The notes beneath the pieces are model-generated. The model made no database searches and was not told where the DNA came from. It was given only the letters and a program-made list of their open reading frames with translations. Below are positions 19,401-26,202 of a DNA stretch of 64,000 nucleotides, one piece after another. How positions within the stretch are numbered: the stretch's first letter is position 1; each line of letters starts with the position of its first letter. This DNA is from a bacterium SCSIO 12643 (GTDB lineage: Bacteria > Bacteroidota > Bacteroidia > Flavobacteriales_G > Salibacteraceae). Location of the stretch: positions 1,798,001-1,862,000 of the forward strand of contig CP073750.1 of NCBI GenBank assembly GCA_024398135.1, written 5' to 3'. The position numbers were made by a program, and so were the translations under genes.

Positions 19401-20556
19401 TAATGGAACGCAAACTGCTTGTCCTACACAGACTACCATTTACTCTGTTTATGCTGCGGATACCAATGGTTGTACTTCTGATCCTATTGGTATTACTTTA
19501 ACACTCTATGATTCTTTAACTGTCGATGCAGGTCCAAATCAGGATTTATGCCCTGAAGAATCTGCGCAGCTTTCTGCCATCGCTTCAGGAGGAAATGGAA
19601 ATGGTTTGAGTTATCAATGGACCCCTGCTGCTGGATTAGATAATCCCTTTATCTCCAATCCTACTGCAAAGCCTTTTAATTCTACGCTCTATACCGTTAA
19701 AGTAACGGACAACTGTGAAACGCCTGCAGCTTATGATTCTGTGTGGGTCAATGTACACCCACTTCCAACTATGGGATTCTATGCCAAGGATACCACTGAA
19801 GGCTGTGAACCTTTTGATATTACTTTAGTCAATACTTCTGCTCCGGTGCAATTTGCAGAGTGGTCTATTCCCGGTACTGAGATTACAGCTCATGGATTCC
19901 AGGTTGATATTACTGATTTAACTGAAGGTGTATATGATGTTCACTTAAGAGTTATCACGCCATTTGGTTGTGAAAATGAAATCACACAAACTGATTTTAT
20001 CACAGTGCATCCTCTTCCAATTGCTAAGTTCAACATGAATCCGGATCAAACCACCATTTACAATACTGTGGTACAATTTAAAGATCAGTCTATCGGGGAT
20101 ATCCAAAGTTGGGCATGGGACTTTAGTAGTTTAGACTCTGCTACAGAGCAAAATCCTACTTATAAATTCCCAGCTGATACAGGAAACTATCCTGTAACAC
20201 TTGAAGTGACTACAACCAAATCTTGTAAAAACGATGTGACACAACTTCTTAGAATTGGAGCTGAGTATAACATCTTTGTTCCTAATTCATTCACACCAAA
20301 CGGTGATGGACAGAACGATGTATTTGCTCCGAGAGCAGTAGGAATGGACATGTCTAAATACTCTCTGATTATTTATGATCGTTGGGGAGGAATTGTATTT
20401 GAATCCACTGATCTCAATCAACCTTGGGATGGACGTGTTCAAGGTTCAACCAAAATGGCTCAGAACGGTGTTTATGTCTGGCGCATCGTAGCCCATGAAG
20501 CTACAGATGAAGCTGAGGGTCATATCTACAACGGAACAGTTAATCTTATCAGATAA
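13417..20556 (+). CDS. Giant SprB-repeat adhesin with type B T9SS sorting domain
   Basis: This 2,379-residue secreted protein is related to the three upstream adhesins. Its signal peptide ends near VFATHLTG, followed by the same head domain (FRDCAG, CNGG..PGM). At residue 130 the head is interrupted by a block of about eight SprB-type repeats (GGTAPYTYxW...AGxYTVTVTDxNGC), and it resumes at residue 731 (CSGLWFGGWGSCC). Ig/HYR-like domains, a jelly-roll-like module (about 1222-1420), five or six more SprB-like repeats (about 1565-2050), a PKD-like domain (about 2205-2280) and a type B sorting domain (about 2285-2379, FTPNGDGQNDVF) follow. SprB of Flavobacterium johnsoniae is a mobile gliding adhesin with similar repeats, so a surface adhesin role is likely, but orthology is not claimed. 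Confidence 0.9.
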   Translation: MKNLYKLSLTLIISLLSFVSSDVFATHLTGADFQYICMGRGPVNDTILLRLNVFRDCAGINPPNTIDVTIANSCGVGVTNTMTQVAVNGIEVSFLCGPLIGQSTCNGGSQPGMKIYTYEFLYILPSSCSGALQASATGGTPGFNYSWPMGLTGSDIDLLCAGNYQVTIQDNNGCTITDTMELVDMAGMKLTATVSEISCNGACDGSITVTPTLGTAPFVYNWQDGASGNSRTNLCPGLYSVTVMDDDGSQYAYWVNLENPTPIFSNFIVEDESCASACDGIIRTEVTGGTPPYTYAWSGGLTGNIQANVCPGIYTVTITDANSCSTTSSVTVNAATALNSSFTLNNAILCNGACNASVTVSATGGVAPYSFEWDNGFTGTTQTNLCAGTYVVTATDANGCTSVQNIVITQPSAISPNPGITNSTCAGTTGSISLSPSGGVAPYSYNWNITPNPGNTNTVTNLQAGSYQVTITDANGCASTHSFGVSNIGGPTSSGASITPPSCNGNSNGIIALTPIGGTAPYTYAWSTGQTTSSISNLAAGDYTVTVTDNGGCILVDIITVTDPQAISVALTSTDPSCNGVCDGTIAITPSGGTGGYNVLWSNGGTGLSQSNLCSGTYSLTVTDGNGCTFAQNNIVLTDPAVLQDSITLNTVINCNGDCNGELQAYPYGGTAPYSYSWSNGTSLQKNYDLCAGLHIVTITDANGCTVVDSFTITQPLPIIPNINQVSGVTCSGLWFGGWGSCCRPAGAVNTNTGNFYSDFKMNQTLPQGDCNSGVEFEDNPNAHPLRYVCMGDTLCYNFGVTESNGDSLVFELIPAKATATTNVVYNTVGTTVYSGTNPIDGITLNPATGEVCFVAQPVGRYVVAIQVSEYDPVTGLFKGQNMRDILFIVQACPPNTPPTGTNIVNFDSTGGAQQTGPASIEMCEGDSFCFDIVFHDSDLVDTNMFVFTNLQDWLNGPNPSDTATIVNTVLDTVIINGDSLMEITSTICWTAPPNSGGTYNFYVAVNDDHCTVPKDFFRAITVNVTGSTVAWPDATICGNQSAQIFSAGGTAFSWNAISGDPIQVGVNFSCDSCASPVASPSQTTTYVVTSNINSACQNSDTVTITVAPDYQVIATPDTILCNIDTIQLNATATIPGTFTYQWNNSASLSNDAIANPVAVPPGSTVYSVTMTSSDGCQKNSTANIIITPPFPVLNPVAIDTALCGNGDSTQLNVEFLHGNTTSCGPSYSQCLSTTTSTDIGTGTTSNGTTTYPAPFGNFRETAKHQFLYRASELTAMGLTAGMITEIGFDVASINGTTNYNDFTVKMECTSLTSLPATFQAVNTTVFPAANITISLGWNMLVFSTPYIWDGTSSLLVEVCFDNSSSVTTSNSATRFSATPFTSSLYYANNFNNACSAPGAPSPLFQRPNTRFSFCDGADTAAYTYSWAPNVNISDTSIINPFVWPDATQNYQVIVNDTFGVCSDTADITIYVGELEIGNDTLICEGDSVQFNPNVVAICPNGTDTYSWSPTTGLSNPNIANPVATVTQTTNYVLTYTNSCGCTLMDTVTVFVNNMLNPNRVLTHPTCGLADGEILINSVGGSAPFTFSIDSGATFVTTNNFTALAMGGYHIQVQDSNGCLSPMVTDTLINPGTPIVDSISTVDPSCFGFTDGEITIHATGGTNPLRYSISGGAPFLINNHFTNLAAGAYTIVVRDDSLCETFPQTVNLVSNNQLFLDSIQASNLLCFQDSSGSIEVFGHGGTSPLTYSIDNGISYDPSALFNGLSAGSYNIIIKDAIGCTTTMQNQVLTEPTLLSATVYPTNDTCFNACGGAANAVVNGGTQPYTYSWKKGVNIIGANSSNVSGLCQGIDYEFTVVDSNNCVQAIPFVITHPDLLVASFSSTNISCYGANDGTLSLSATGGTAPYQYSIDGGNTFSNSPNFSALAPGTYNIVVADSGFRCDATVTAILTEPSQITISSNITQKQLCLTGCTQLIASAVGGVGPPYNYIWNQGLDSNGTQTACPTQTTIYSVYAADTNGCTSDPIGITLTLYDSLTVDAGPNQDLCPEESAQLSAIASGGNGNGLSYQWTPAAGLDNPFISNPTAKPFNSTLYTVKVTDNCETPAAYDSVWVNVHPLPTMGFYAKDTTEGCEPFDITLVNTSAPVQFAEWSIPGTEITAHGFQVDITDLTEGVYDVHLRVITPFGCENEITQTDFITVHPLPIAKFNMNPDQTTIYNTVVQFKDQSIGDIQSWAWDFSSLDSATEQNPTYKFPADTGNYPVTLEVTTTKSCKNDVTQLLRIGAEYNIFVPNSFTPNGDGQNDVFAPRAVGMDMSKYSLIIYDRWGGIVFESTDLNQPWDGRVQGSTKMAQNGVYVWRIVAHEATDEAEGHIYNGTVNLIR
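13807..15615 (+). repeat. SprB-type repeat cassette (about 8 units) nested in the head domain
   Basis: The encoded residues 131-733 contain about eight units of 65-80 residues, each with a GG(T/V)xPY core, a W about five residues later, an L(C/A)AGxY segment and a TVTDxNGC ending. The units are diverged in DNA sequence, so they are old repeats and not a recent expansion. Confidence 0.8.
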
Positions 20557-20561
20557 AACAA

Positions 20562-20597
20562 AAAATCCCGGAATGAAATCATTCCGGGATTTTTTTA
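20562..20597. terminator. Bidirectional hairpin terminator
   Basis: A long perfect stem (AAATCCCGGAATGA with its complement, AA loop) is flanked by A-runs on the left and T-runs on the right. It can end transcription of the giant adhesin and also of the small minus-strand reading frame that faces it. Confidence 0.85.
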
Positions 20598-20620
20598 TTA
20601 TTAATAAAACCAAATAAAAT

Positions 20621-20755
20621 CTATAGCACAGGTATTCTTAAAGCTTCTAACAGCATAAAGGTTGCTGTTAGCACAATAGATATCTTTAAAACAAATCTGA
20701 CCCCAGAGAAGTCCTCTTTTTGAGTCCTCAATTTAATTGAAGATAATGTTTTCAT
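20621..20755 (-). CDS. Possible 44-residue small membrane protein
   Basis: A reading frame of 44 codons opens with ATG at 20755 and stops at 20621. It starts MKTLSSIKLRTQKEDF and continues with a hydrophobic stretch (about residues 20-37) that could be one membrane helix. It fills most of the 289-base gap between the giant adhesin and the sensor-like gene, lies in the same direction as the latter, and is followed by the bidirectional hairpin. There is no clear ribosome binding site, but such sites are generally weak in this phylum. No family is recognised; it could be chance. Confidence 0.35.
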   Translation of the reverse strand: MKTLSSIKLRTQKEDFSGVRFVLKISIVLTATFMLLEALRIPVL

Positions 20756-20845
20756 AGTAAAAGGTAGTTTAGTGTATACCAAAGCTACCGACTTTCATCT
20801 ATGATTCCATTCAATCAAAATTTAATCTCTTTAACTAAATCGTCA

Positions 20846-22279
20846 TTATAGAACCCAACTGATGATAAAAACACCATTATGCGCTTTCATGGATTGAATC
20901 CACTGTTTTCCTCCCCTCTCTTCAATCGTATTTTTTGACATATGAATTTTATACTCATCGAAGTTTAAATCTGATAATTCTTTATTCTCAATTTTAACCA
21001 ACCTCTCCTTAAATTTATTGGTTAATCCCATAAACTTAATTTCACAAATCGCACCGTCTTCAACTATTGAAATCTTCACTTTGCCTGAAGTCTCTACATC
21101 AGAAATAAGTTCAAAATAAGGCGACAAGACCCTTTTTAATAATTCAACATCCGTTTTTACGGTTGGCATATCAGCAACTTGCTCAAATTCTACCTGATCG
21201 TTATTATTTGAACTCGAAATCAAAATTTCACTAATTAATTGAGTCAAGTATACTTCCTTCTGATTCTTATTCGTGTGCCCATGCTTGGACTGATTAAAAT
21301 AATCTCCCACCAGCGCATTTAACTGCGCTATAGTATTCGTCATGGTACTCCATCCTATTTGTTGCGCAATATTGGTTTGATTTTCTAAAATCTCTTTTTG
21401 CCTGTTTAACACTTTTAGATAATCACCTAAGTCTGTTGCAGCATTAAAATAAACCAGATTCTTATCTTGCTTGACCTGATTTGCAGTGTGAATAGCCACT
21501 TTTAAACTCTCCTGTAATTTCATTACTTGCGCTACCTTGGTTTTTAAGAGCAAAGCACTTTCTTTCTCCTTATTGATCGCAGTGTTCATTGCACTCTCCG
21601 ATTTCCGAACTCTAGTCTTCCATTTACCAACTAAAAGTTGAATTTGATGTAAACTACGTCTCAGTGGCTTAATAATCAAAAAATACGCGGAAATCAGCAA
21701 AAACAAGTAAACAAAATTTGATATCCCTAACCATTTGTACATCGATAGACTATTGTTCGAATTCATCTCCATCGACCAATTTCTTAATGCTCTTAACCCA
21801 GCTATATAAGCTTTGGTTTTTGACTCTAATTGAGATTGAATAACTTCTCTGTTTTCAAGAACCCCTTTGTCGTTATTTAAAATAAGCTCGGTTATTCCCA
21901 AATAACTATTGTGAACCCTATGAATCTCCTGAATTTTACTATCGATATCCGACTTATCTATTCCAGATAAATATTCGGATTCAACCAATGCCCCATTCAA
22001 TACTTTCACTTCTTGAATTCCATCCTTTAAAATTTCAACAGAATGATTCGCAGTCGAACTATCAGCTATAACCAGCAAACAATTATCTGATAATTGCTCT
22101 ACCTTAGATTCTTGACTTTCTATGGCATTAATAAAACCTAAATGTGTTCCTATATTTTCATAGTTTTTGCGAATAAAAAACAATGAAATCAACAATATCA
22201 CACTACAAGCCAATAGAATAATCCATGAGATTTTAATAATCTTTGAATTACGTTCTAATTGGATATCCTTATCAGTCAT
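20846..22279 (-). CDS. Two-TM sensor-like protein, degenerate histidine kinase
   Basis: The 477-residue protein has a cytoplasmic start, TM1 at about 16-36, a roughly 145-residue periplasmic helical region resembling the PilJ/NIT-type sensor folds, TM2 at about 184-204, and then a long coiled coil. Next comes a dimerisation-like helix pair (about 295-330) that reads IAQQIGW where a kinase would show an HE or HD H-box. The C-terminal 130 residues look like a worn HATPase domain without recognisable N, G1 or G2 boxes. It therefore is unlikely to autophosphorylate. It may be a pseudokinase, a scaffold or a receptor that works with another kinase. No response regulator lies next to it. Family assignment is uncertain. 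Confidence 0.6.
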   Translation of the reverse strand: MTDKDIQLERNSKIIKISWIILLACSVILLISLFFIRKNYENIGTHLGFINAIESQESKVEQLSDNCLLVIADSSTANHSVEILKDGIQEVKVLNGALVESEYLSGIDKSDIDSKIQEIHRVHNSYLGITELILNNDKGVLENREVIQSQLESKTKAYIAGLRALRNWSMEMNSNNSLSMYKWLGISNFVYLFLLISAYFLIIKPLRRSLHQIQLLVGKWKTRVRKSESAMNTAINKEKESALLLKTKVAQVMKLQESLKVAIHTANQVKQDKNLVYFNAATDLGDYLKVLNRQKEILENQTNIAQQIGWSTMTNTIAQLNALVGDYFNQSKHGHTNKNQKEVYLTQLISEILISSSNNNDQVEFEQVADMPTVKTDVELLKRVLSPYFELISDVETSGKVKISIVEDGAICEIKFMGLTNKFKERLVKIENKELSDLNFDEYKIHMSKNTIEERGGKQWIQSMKAHNGVFIISWVL

Positions 22280-22381
22280 TAGAAATCTTTTAACGGTTTA
22301 CAGATGTACATAAAACTAATATAATGTTCTTTACATAATCTCATATATTTGGTCCCAGTTTTAATTAAGAAGAGACTGTGT

Positions 22382-23002
22382 ATGGATTTCAATATTTTCA
22401 CTTCTACCATCAAAAATAGAATCACAAACCTCAACCCTGAAGCACATCAGCTCATGTCTCCTTTTAAAATTAAAAATAGAAATGAACTGCTTCATTCTAA
22501 CCCAAATCCAAGAATTGGTGGAGTGATGATCATGATTTTCAATAAAAACGAGCAAGCACATTTCGCATTAATCAAAAGACCCGTGTATGAAGGTGTACAT
22601 TCCGGACAAATTGCATTTCCGGGTGGGTCTCAAGACCCGGAAGATGAAAATATAGAAGCCACAGCGATGCGTGAACTGGAAGAAGAAGTTGGCATTAGTT
22701 CTGATCACTTAGAAATTATAGGCCAATTATCTCAAATATATATTCCACCCTCTAAGTTTTTGGTCACACCGGTAGTAGGAATTTTATCAGAAAAACCTCG
22801 CTTCAAAAAAGATGATTTTGAGGTAGATGAAATCATAGAAGTTCCTGTCTCTGTATTATTTGATGACCAGATTATCAAACACGGAAATATTCAAACTCCA
22901 AGTAATTACAAAATTCAATCTCCTTATTTCGACATCTTTGGACATCAGGTCTGGGGTGCAACTGCTATTATTTTAAGTGAATTTAAATCCATAATGAAAT
23001 GA
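22382..23002 (+). CDS. NUDIX hydrolase, CoA pyrophosphatase (NudL/YeaB) type
   Basis: The 206-residue protein has the signature FPGG..D..D followed by AMRELEEEVGI, the variant Nudix box of the NudL/UPF0035 group, preceded by LIKRPVYEGVHSGQIAFPGG. Family members split CoA or related nucleotide diphosphates using Mg2+ held by the EExG glutamates. The frame is open up to a TTG at 22349, but ATG at 22382 is the better start because the added residues are not part of the domain. Its stop overlaps the next gene's start by 4 bases (ATGA), so the two are probably co-translated. The substrate cannot be fixed from sequence. Confidence 0.85.
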   Translation: MDFNIFTSTIKNRITNLNPEAHQLMSPFKIKNRNELLHSNPNPRIGGVMIMIFNKNEQAHFALIKRPVYEGVHSGQIAFPGGSQDPEDENIEATAMRELEEEVGISSDHLEIIGQLSQIYIPPSKFLVTPVVGILSEKPRFKKDDFEVDEIIEVPVSVLFDDQIIKHGNIQTPSNYKIQSPYFDIFGHQVWGATAIILSEFKSIMK

Positions 23003-24270
23003 GAAGCCTAATATTCATCCTTTCTATTCTATCCATATCTGCTTTTGGGCAAACATTTCAAAACATCAAAATTGATGAAGATAAAAGTCTTCACGGTCCG
23101 GAAGAACCTACAATTGCCATTTCTCATGCGGATAGCAATATTATGATGGCTGGAGCAAATATCAACAGATTATATCGAAGCGAAGATGCAGGCTTAACCT
23201 GGGAGCCAATTAAAATCAAATCTAAATATGGTATTTGGGGAGATCCGTGTGTGATTCCATTAACCTATGGTGAATTTCTATATTTTCATTTATCCCTTCC
23301 TAAAGGAAAGGCATATGTTCATGATAGTTTTTTGGATCGTATTGTATGTCAGCCCTCCAAAAAGAATGGGAAAAAATTCAAAAGAGGGTATTCCATTGGA
23401 CACAACCCTCCTAAAGATCAAGATAAAGAATGGTCTGTATTGGATTCGGAAAGAAATCGAGTATATACTTCATGGACCCAATTTGACCAATATGGTAGTC
23501 AGGATACCACGCATCAAAGCAATATTCTTGCTTCGTATTCTGATGATCTGGGAAAAACATGGTCAACTCCGATGGTACTTAGTTCCTTTTCGGGAAACTG
23601 TATTGATGATGATCAAACCACCGAAGGAGCGGTTCCTGCAATTGGGATAAATGGCGAAATGCATGTAGCCTGGGCTTATAATAACGGTATTTATTTCAAC
23701 ACTTATAACCCGGGCCAGTCGGTGACTCAAGAAAAACTCATTGCAAAACAAGTGAAAGGATGGAATCAAAACATTGAAGGTTTAGGTAGAACCAACGGAA
23801 TGCCTGTAACCGTATCTGATATGAGTCGCAAGTCATTTCATGGAAACCTCTATGTATGCTGGTCAGACCAAAGAAATGGAGAGTTGAATACAGATGTTTT
23901 TTTAGTGAAATCAACGGATCAGGGGCAAACCTGGAGTGAACCTTTAAAAGTAAACAATGATCAAACCAATACACATCAATTCTTACCCTGGATGACTATA
24001 GATCAGACTACGGGTTACATCTATATCATTTTTTACGATAGAAGAAATTATATAGATAATCAAACAGATGTCTATCTGGCTGTTTCTAAAGATGGAGGGA
24101 ACTCCTTTACTAATATTAAAGTTAGTGAATCTCCTTTTACCCCAGTTTCACAGGTGTTTTTCGGTGATTACATTAACATTTCTGCACATAGCGGAGTAGT
24201 TCGTCCCATTTGGACCAGATATGAAAATGGATTATTGAGTATTTGGACTGCTTTGATTCACGGTCTGTAA
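22999..24270 (+). CDS. Secreted BNR/Asp-box repeat protein (sialidase-like propeller)
   Basis: A signal peptide (cleaved near AFGQ) leads a 423-residue beta-propeller with at least four Asp-box motifs: RSEDAGLTW, YSDDLGKTW, KSTDQGQTW and VSKDGGNSF. This pattern is typical of sialidases and of other BNR-repeat proteins. I cannot identify a complete sialidase arginine triad, so hydrolytic activity is not claimed. There is no T9SS sorting domain; export to the periplasm is expected. The ATG overlaps the end of the NUDIX gene, giving a two-gene unit. Confidence 0.75.
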   Translation: MRSLIFILSILSISAFGQTFQNIKIDEDKSLHGPEEPTIAISHADSNIMMAGANINRLYRSEDAGLTWEPIKIKSKYGIWGDPCVIPLTYGEFLYFHLSLPKGKAYVHDSFLDRIVCQPSKKNGKKFKRGYSIGHNPPKDQDKEWSVLDSERNRVYTSWTQFDQYGSQDTTHQSNILASYSDDLGKTWSTPMVLSSFSGNCIDDDQTTEGAVPAIGINGEMHVAWAYNNGIYFNTYNPGQSVTQEKLIAKQVKGWNQNIEGLGRTNGMPVTVSDMSRKSFHGNLYVCWSDQRNGELNTDVFLVKSTDQGQTWSEPLKVNNDQTNTHQFLPWMTIDQTTGYIYIIFYDRRNYIDNQTDVYLAVSKDGGNSFTNIKVSESPFTPVSQVFFGDYINISAHSGVVRPIWTRYENGLLSIWTALIHGL

Positions 24271-24310
24271 TTTTTTCAAAATTTCTACATTTTAAATTTT
24301 GAATTAAACT

Positions 24311-24318
24311 TACTTTCG
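24311..24318 (+). promoter_or_regulatory. -7 promoter box (TACTTTCG) of trpS
   Basis: TACTTTCG fits the Bacteroidota TAnnTTTG box with one change and lies 23 bases before the trpS ATG. No TTG is seen at the right distance upstream. Confidence 0.4.
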
Positions 24319-24341
24319 TCAGCTAAATCAATAATTCTAAA

Positions 24342-25319
24342 ATGTCAAGAATATTAACTGGTGTACAAGCCACAGGCACTCCCCATTTGGGTAATGTTTT
24401 GGGAGCGATAAATCCAGCTATTCAATTAGCACGGGATCCCAAAAATGAATCGTTACTTTTTATTGCGGATATGCATTCTTTAACCGCAATTAAAGATCCT
24501 GAAACCATCAGGAATAACACATACAGTGTTGCTGCGGCCTGGCTTGCCATGGGTTTAGATACAGATTCTACGATATTTTACAGACAAAGTGATATTCCTC
24601 AAGTAACTGAGTTGACATGGTATTTAAACTGTGTGGCTCCGTTTCCAATGTTGGCTAATGCCCATTCATTTAAAGATAAATCCGATCGATTGAGTGATGT
24701 GAATGCCGGGCTATTTGATTATCCTGTTTTAATGGCTTGTGATATCTTACTATATGATTCAGATATCGTTCCAGTAGGTAAAGACCAAAAGCAGCATTTA
24801 GAAATGACACGTGATCTGGCTAATTCCTTTAATCATATTTATGGTGAATCTTTTGTCATACCTAAAGCGCAAATTCAGGAGAATGTGATGTTGGTTCCCG
24901 GAACTGATGGACAAAAGATGAGTAAAAGTTATGGAAACTTCATCAACATCTTTGCTCCTAAAAAGGAATTAAAAAAACAGGTAATGGGAATTCTTACCGA
25001 TAATACTCCTTTAGAGGAGCCTAAAGATCCAGACAGCAGTATTCCATTCCAATTATATAGTCTAATTGCACCACCAGAGAAAATCGAGGAAATGCGTGCC
25101 AATTATCTGGCTGGGAATTATGGTTATGGACATGCGAAAAAGGAAATCCTTAATATGATTTTAGAAGTATTTGGAGGAGCACGAGAAAAATATGATCACT
25201 TGATGGCGAATCGAGAAATACTAGATGAAGAACTACTTAAAGGAGCGGAAAAAGCTCAAAAAATTGCTGATGATGTATTAAATAGAGTCAGGGAAAAAGT
25301 AGGATTCAGAAAAAAATAA
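24342..25319 (+). CDS. trpS: Tryptophan--tRNA ligase
   Basis: This class Ic aminoacyl-tRNA synthetase of 325 residues charges tRNA-Trp in the cytoplasm. The HIGH-type motif appears as TGTPHLGN near the N-terminus and the KMSKS loop as GQKMSKSYGN. The DILLYDSDIVPVGKDQKQHLE segment is the conserved active-site region of TrpRS. Length is normal for the bacterial family. A hairpin directly after the stop separates it from the convergent crotonase gene. Confidence 0.97.
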   Translation: MSRILTGVQATGTPHLGNVLGAINPAIQLARDPKNESLLFIADMHSLTAIKDPETIRNNTYSVAAAWLAMGLDTDSTIFYRQSDIPQVTELTWYLNCVAPFPMLANAHSFKDKSDRLSDVNAGLFDYPVLMACDILLYDSDIVPVGKDQKQHLEMTRDLANSFNHIYGESFVIPKAQIQENVMLVPGTDGQKMSKSYGNFINIFAPKKELKKQVMGILTDNTPLEEPKDPDSSIPFQLYSLIAPPEKIEEMRANYLAGNYGYGHAKKEILNMILEVFGGAREKYDHLMANREILDEELLKGAEKAQKIADDVLNRVREKVGFRKK

Positions 25320-25323
25320 TCAT

Positions 25324-25357
25324 AAAAAAGCCGGTAAGAATTCTTACCGGCTTTTTT
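25324..25357. terminator. Bidirectional terminator between trpS and the crotonase gene
   Basis: A near-perfect palindrome: A6, a stem GCCGGTAAGAA / TTCTTACCGGC, then T6. Both strands present a stem followed by T residues, fitting convergent genes with only 40 bases between stops. Confidence 0.9.
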
Positions 25358-25359
25358 AT

Positions 25360-26142
25360 TTACTTTCCTGTAAAATTAGGTTTTTCTTTATTTAAGAATG
25401 CTTGTGTACCTTCTTTAAAATCTTCGGTACCAAATGACTCTCCAAACTTATTGATCTCAACTTCAAAACCATTCACACCATCTCTATGCGCTGCATTAAC
25501 CGCTTCAATAGCTAAGCCTATAGCTTTTGGAGAATTCTTTGAAATTCTACCCGCAATTTTTTCAGCCATTCCCATCAACTCACTTTGGAAAGTAACATGA
25601 TTTACCAATCCCCAGTCTTTCGCTTCCTCAGCTTTCATCATTCCTGCAGTCATAATTAACTCAAAGGCTTTTCCTTTACCCACTAATTGCGTTAATCTCT
25701 GCGTTCCTCCATATCCTGGAATAACACCTAATGAAACTTCAGGAAGGCCCATCATTGCATTGTCTGAAGCAATTCGAATATGACACGCCATAGCCAACTC
25801 CAATCCTCCTCCCAAGCAATAACCATTAATGGCCGCAATTACCGGTGTTTTAAGATTCTCCACTACATTAAAAAGTGTATCATGACCCACACGGCTCAAC
25901 TCTTCTCCTTCACTTACTGAAAACTCTGCAAATTCTTTAATATCTGCACCAGCAACAAAAGCTTTTTCTCCAATACCAGTCACAATAATCACACGTGTAT
26001 TATCATCAGATTCGGATGCTTTAAACGCATGACTCAACTCAGAAATTGTTGCTGAATTCAAAGCATTCAATTGCTTAGGTCTGTTTATGGTAATTCTGGT
26101 GGTTCCATTTGCACCTTCTACCAATATATTTTCGTATGTCAT
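25360..26142 (-). CDS. Enoyl-CoA hydratase/isomerase (crotonase) family
   Basis: The 260-residue protein is a soluble crotonase. The oxyanion-hole motif AGADIKEF and the NGYCLGGGLELAMAC segment are present, and both catalytic glutamates of true hydratases are found (E115 in GGGLELA, E135 in LPEVSLG). It probably hydrates short-chain trans-2-enoyl-CoA in beta-oxidation or in the crotonyl-CoA route. ATG at 26142 is preferred over the upstream start at 26166, which would add eight non-conserved residues. No other fatty-acid gene is adjacent; the upstream histidine kinase lies on the same strand 60 bases away. Confidence 0.9.
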   Translation of the reverse strand: MTYENILVEGANGTTRITINRPKQLNALNSATISELSHAFKASESDDNTRVIIVTGIGEKAFVAGADIKEFAEFSVSEGEELSRVGHDTLFNVVENLKTPVIAAINGYCLGGGLELAMACHIRIASDNAMMGLPEVSLGVIPGYGGTQRLTQLVGKGKAFELIMTAGMMKAEEAKDWGLVNHVTFQSELMGMAEKIAGRISKNSPKAIGLAIEAVNAAHRDGVNGFEVEINKFGESFGTEDFKEGTQAFLNKEKPNFTGK

Positions 26143-26202
26143 TTTATTGATTTTTCTAAGCCTCAAAAATAACCAAGTATCAGTCAGTTTTGAATGATAA
26201 TC

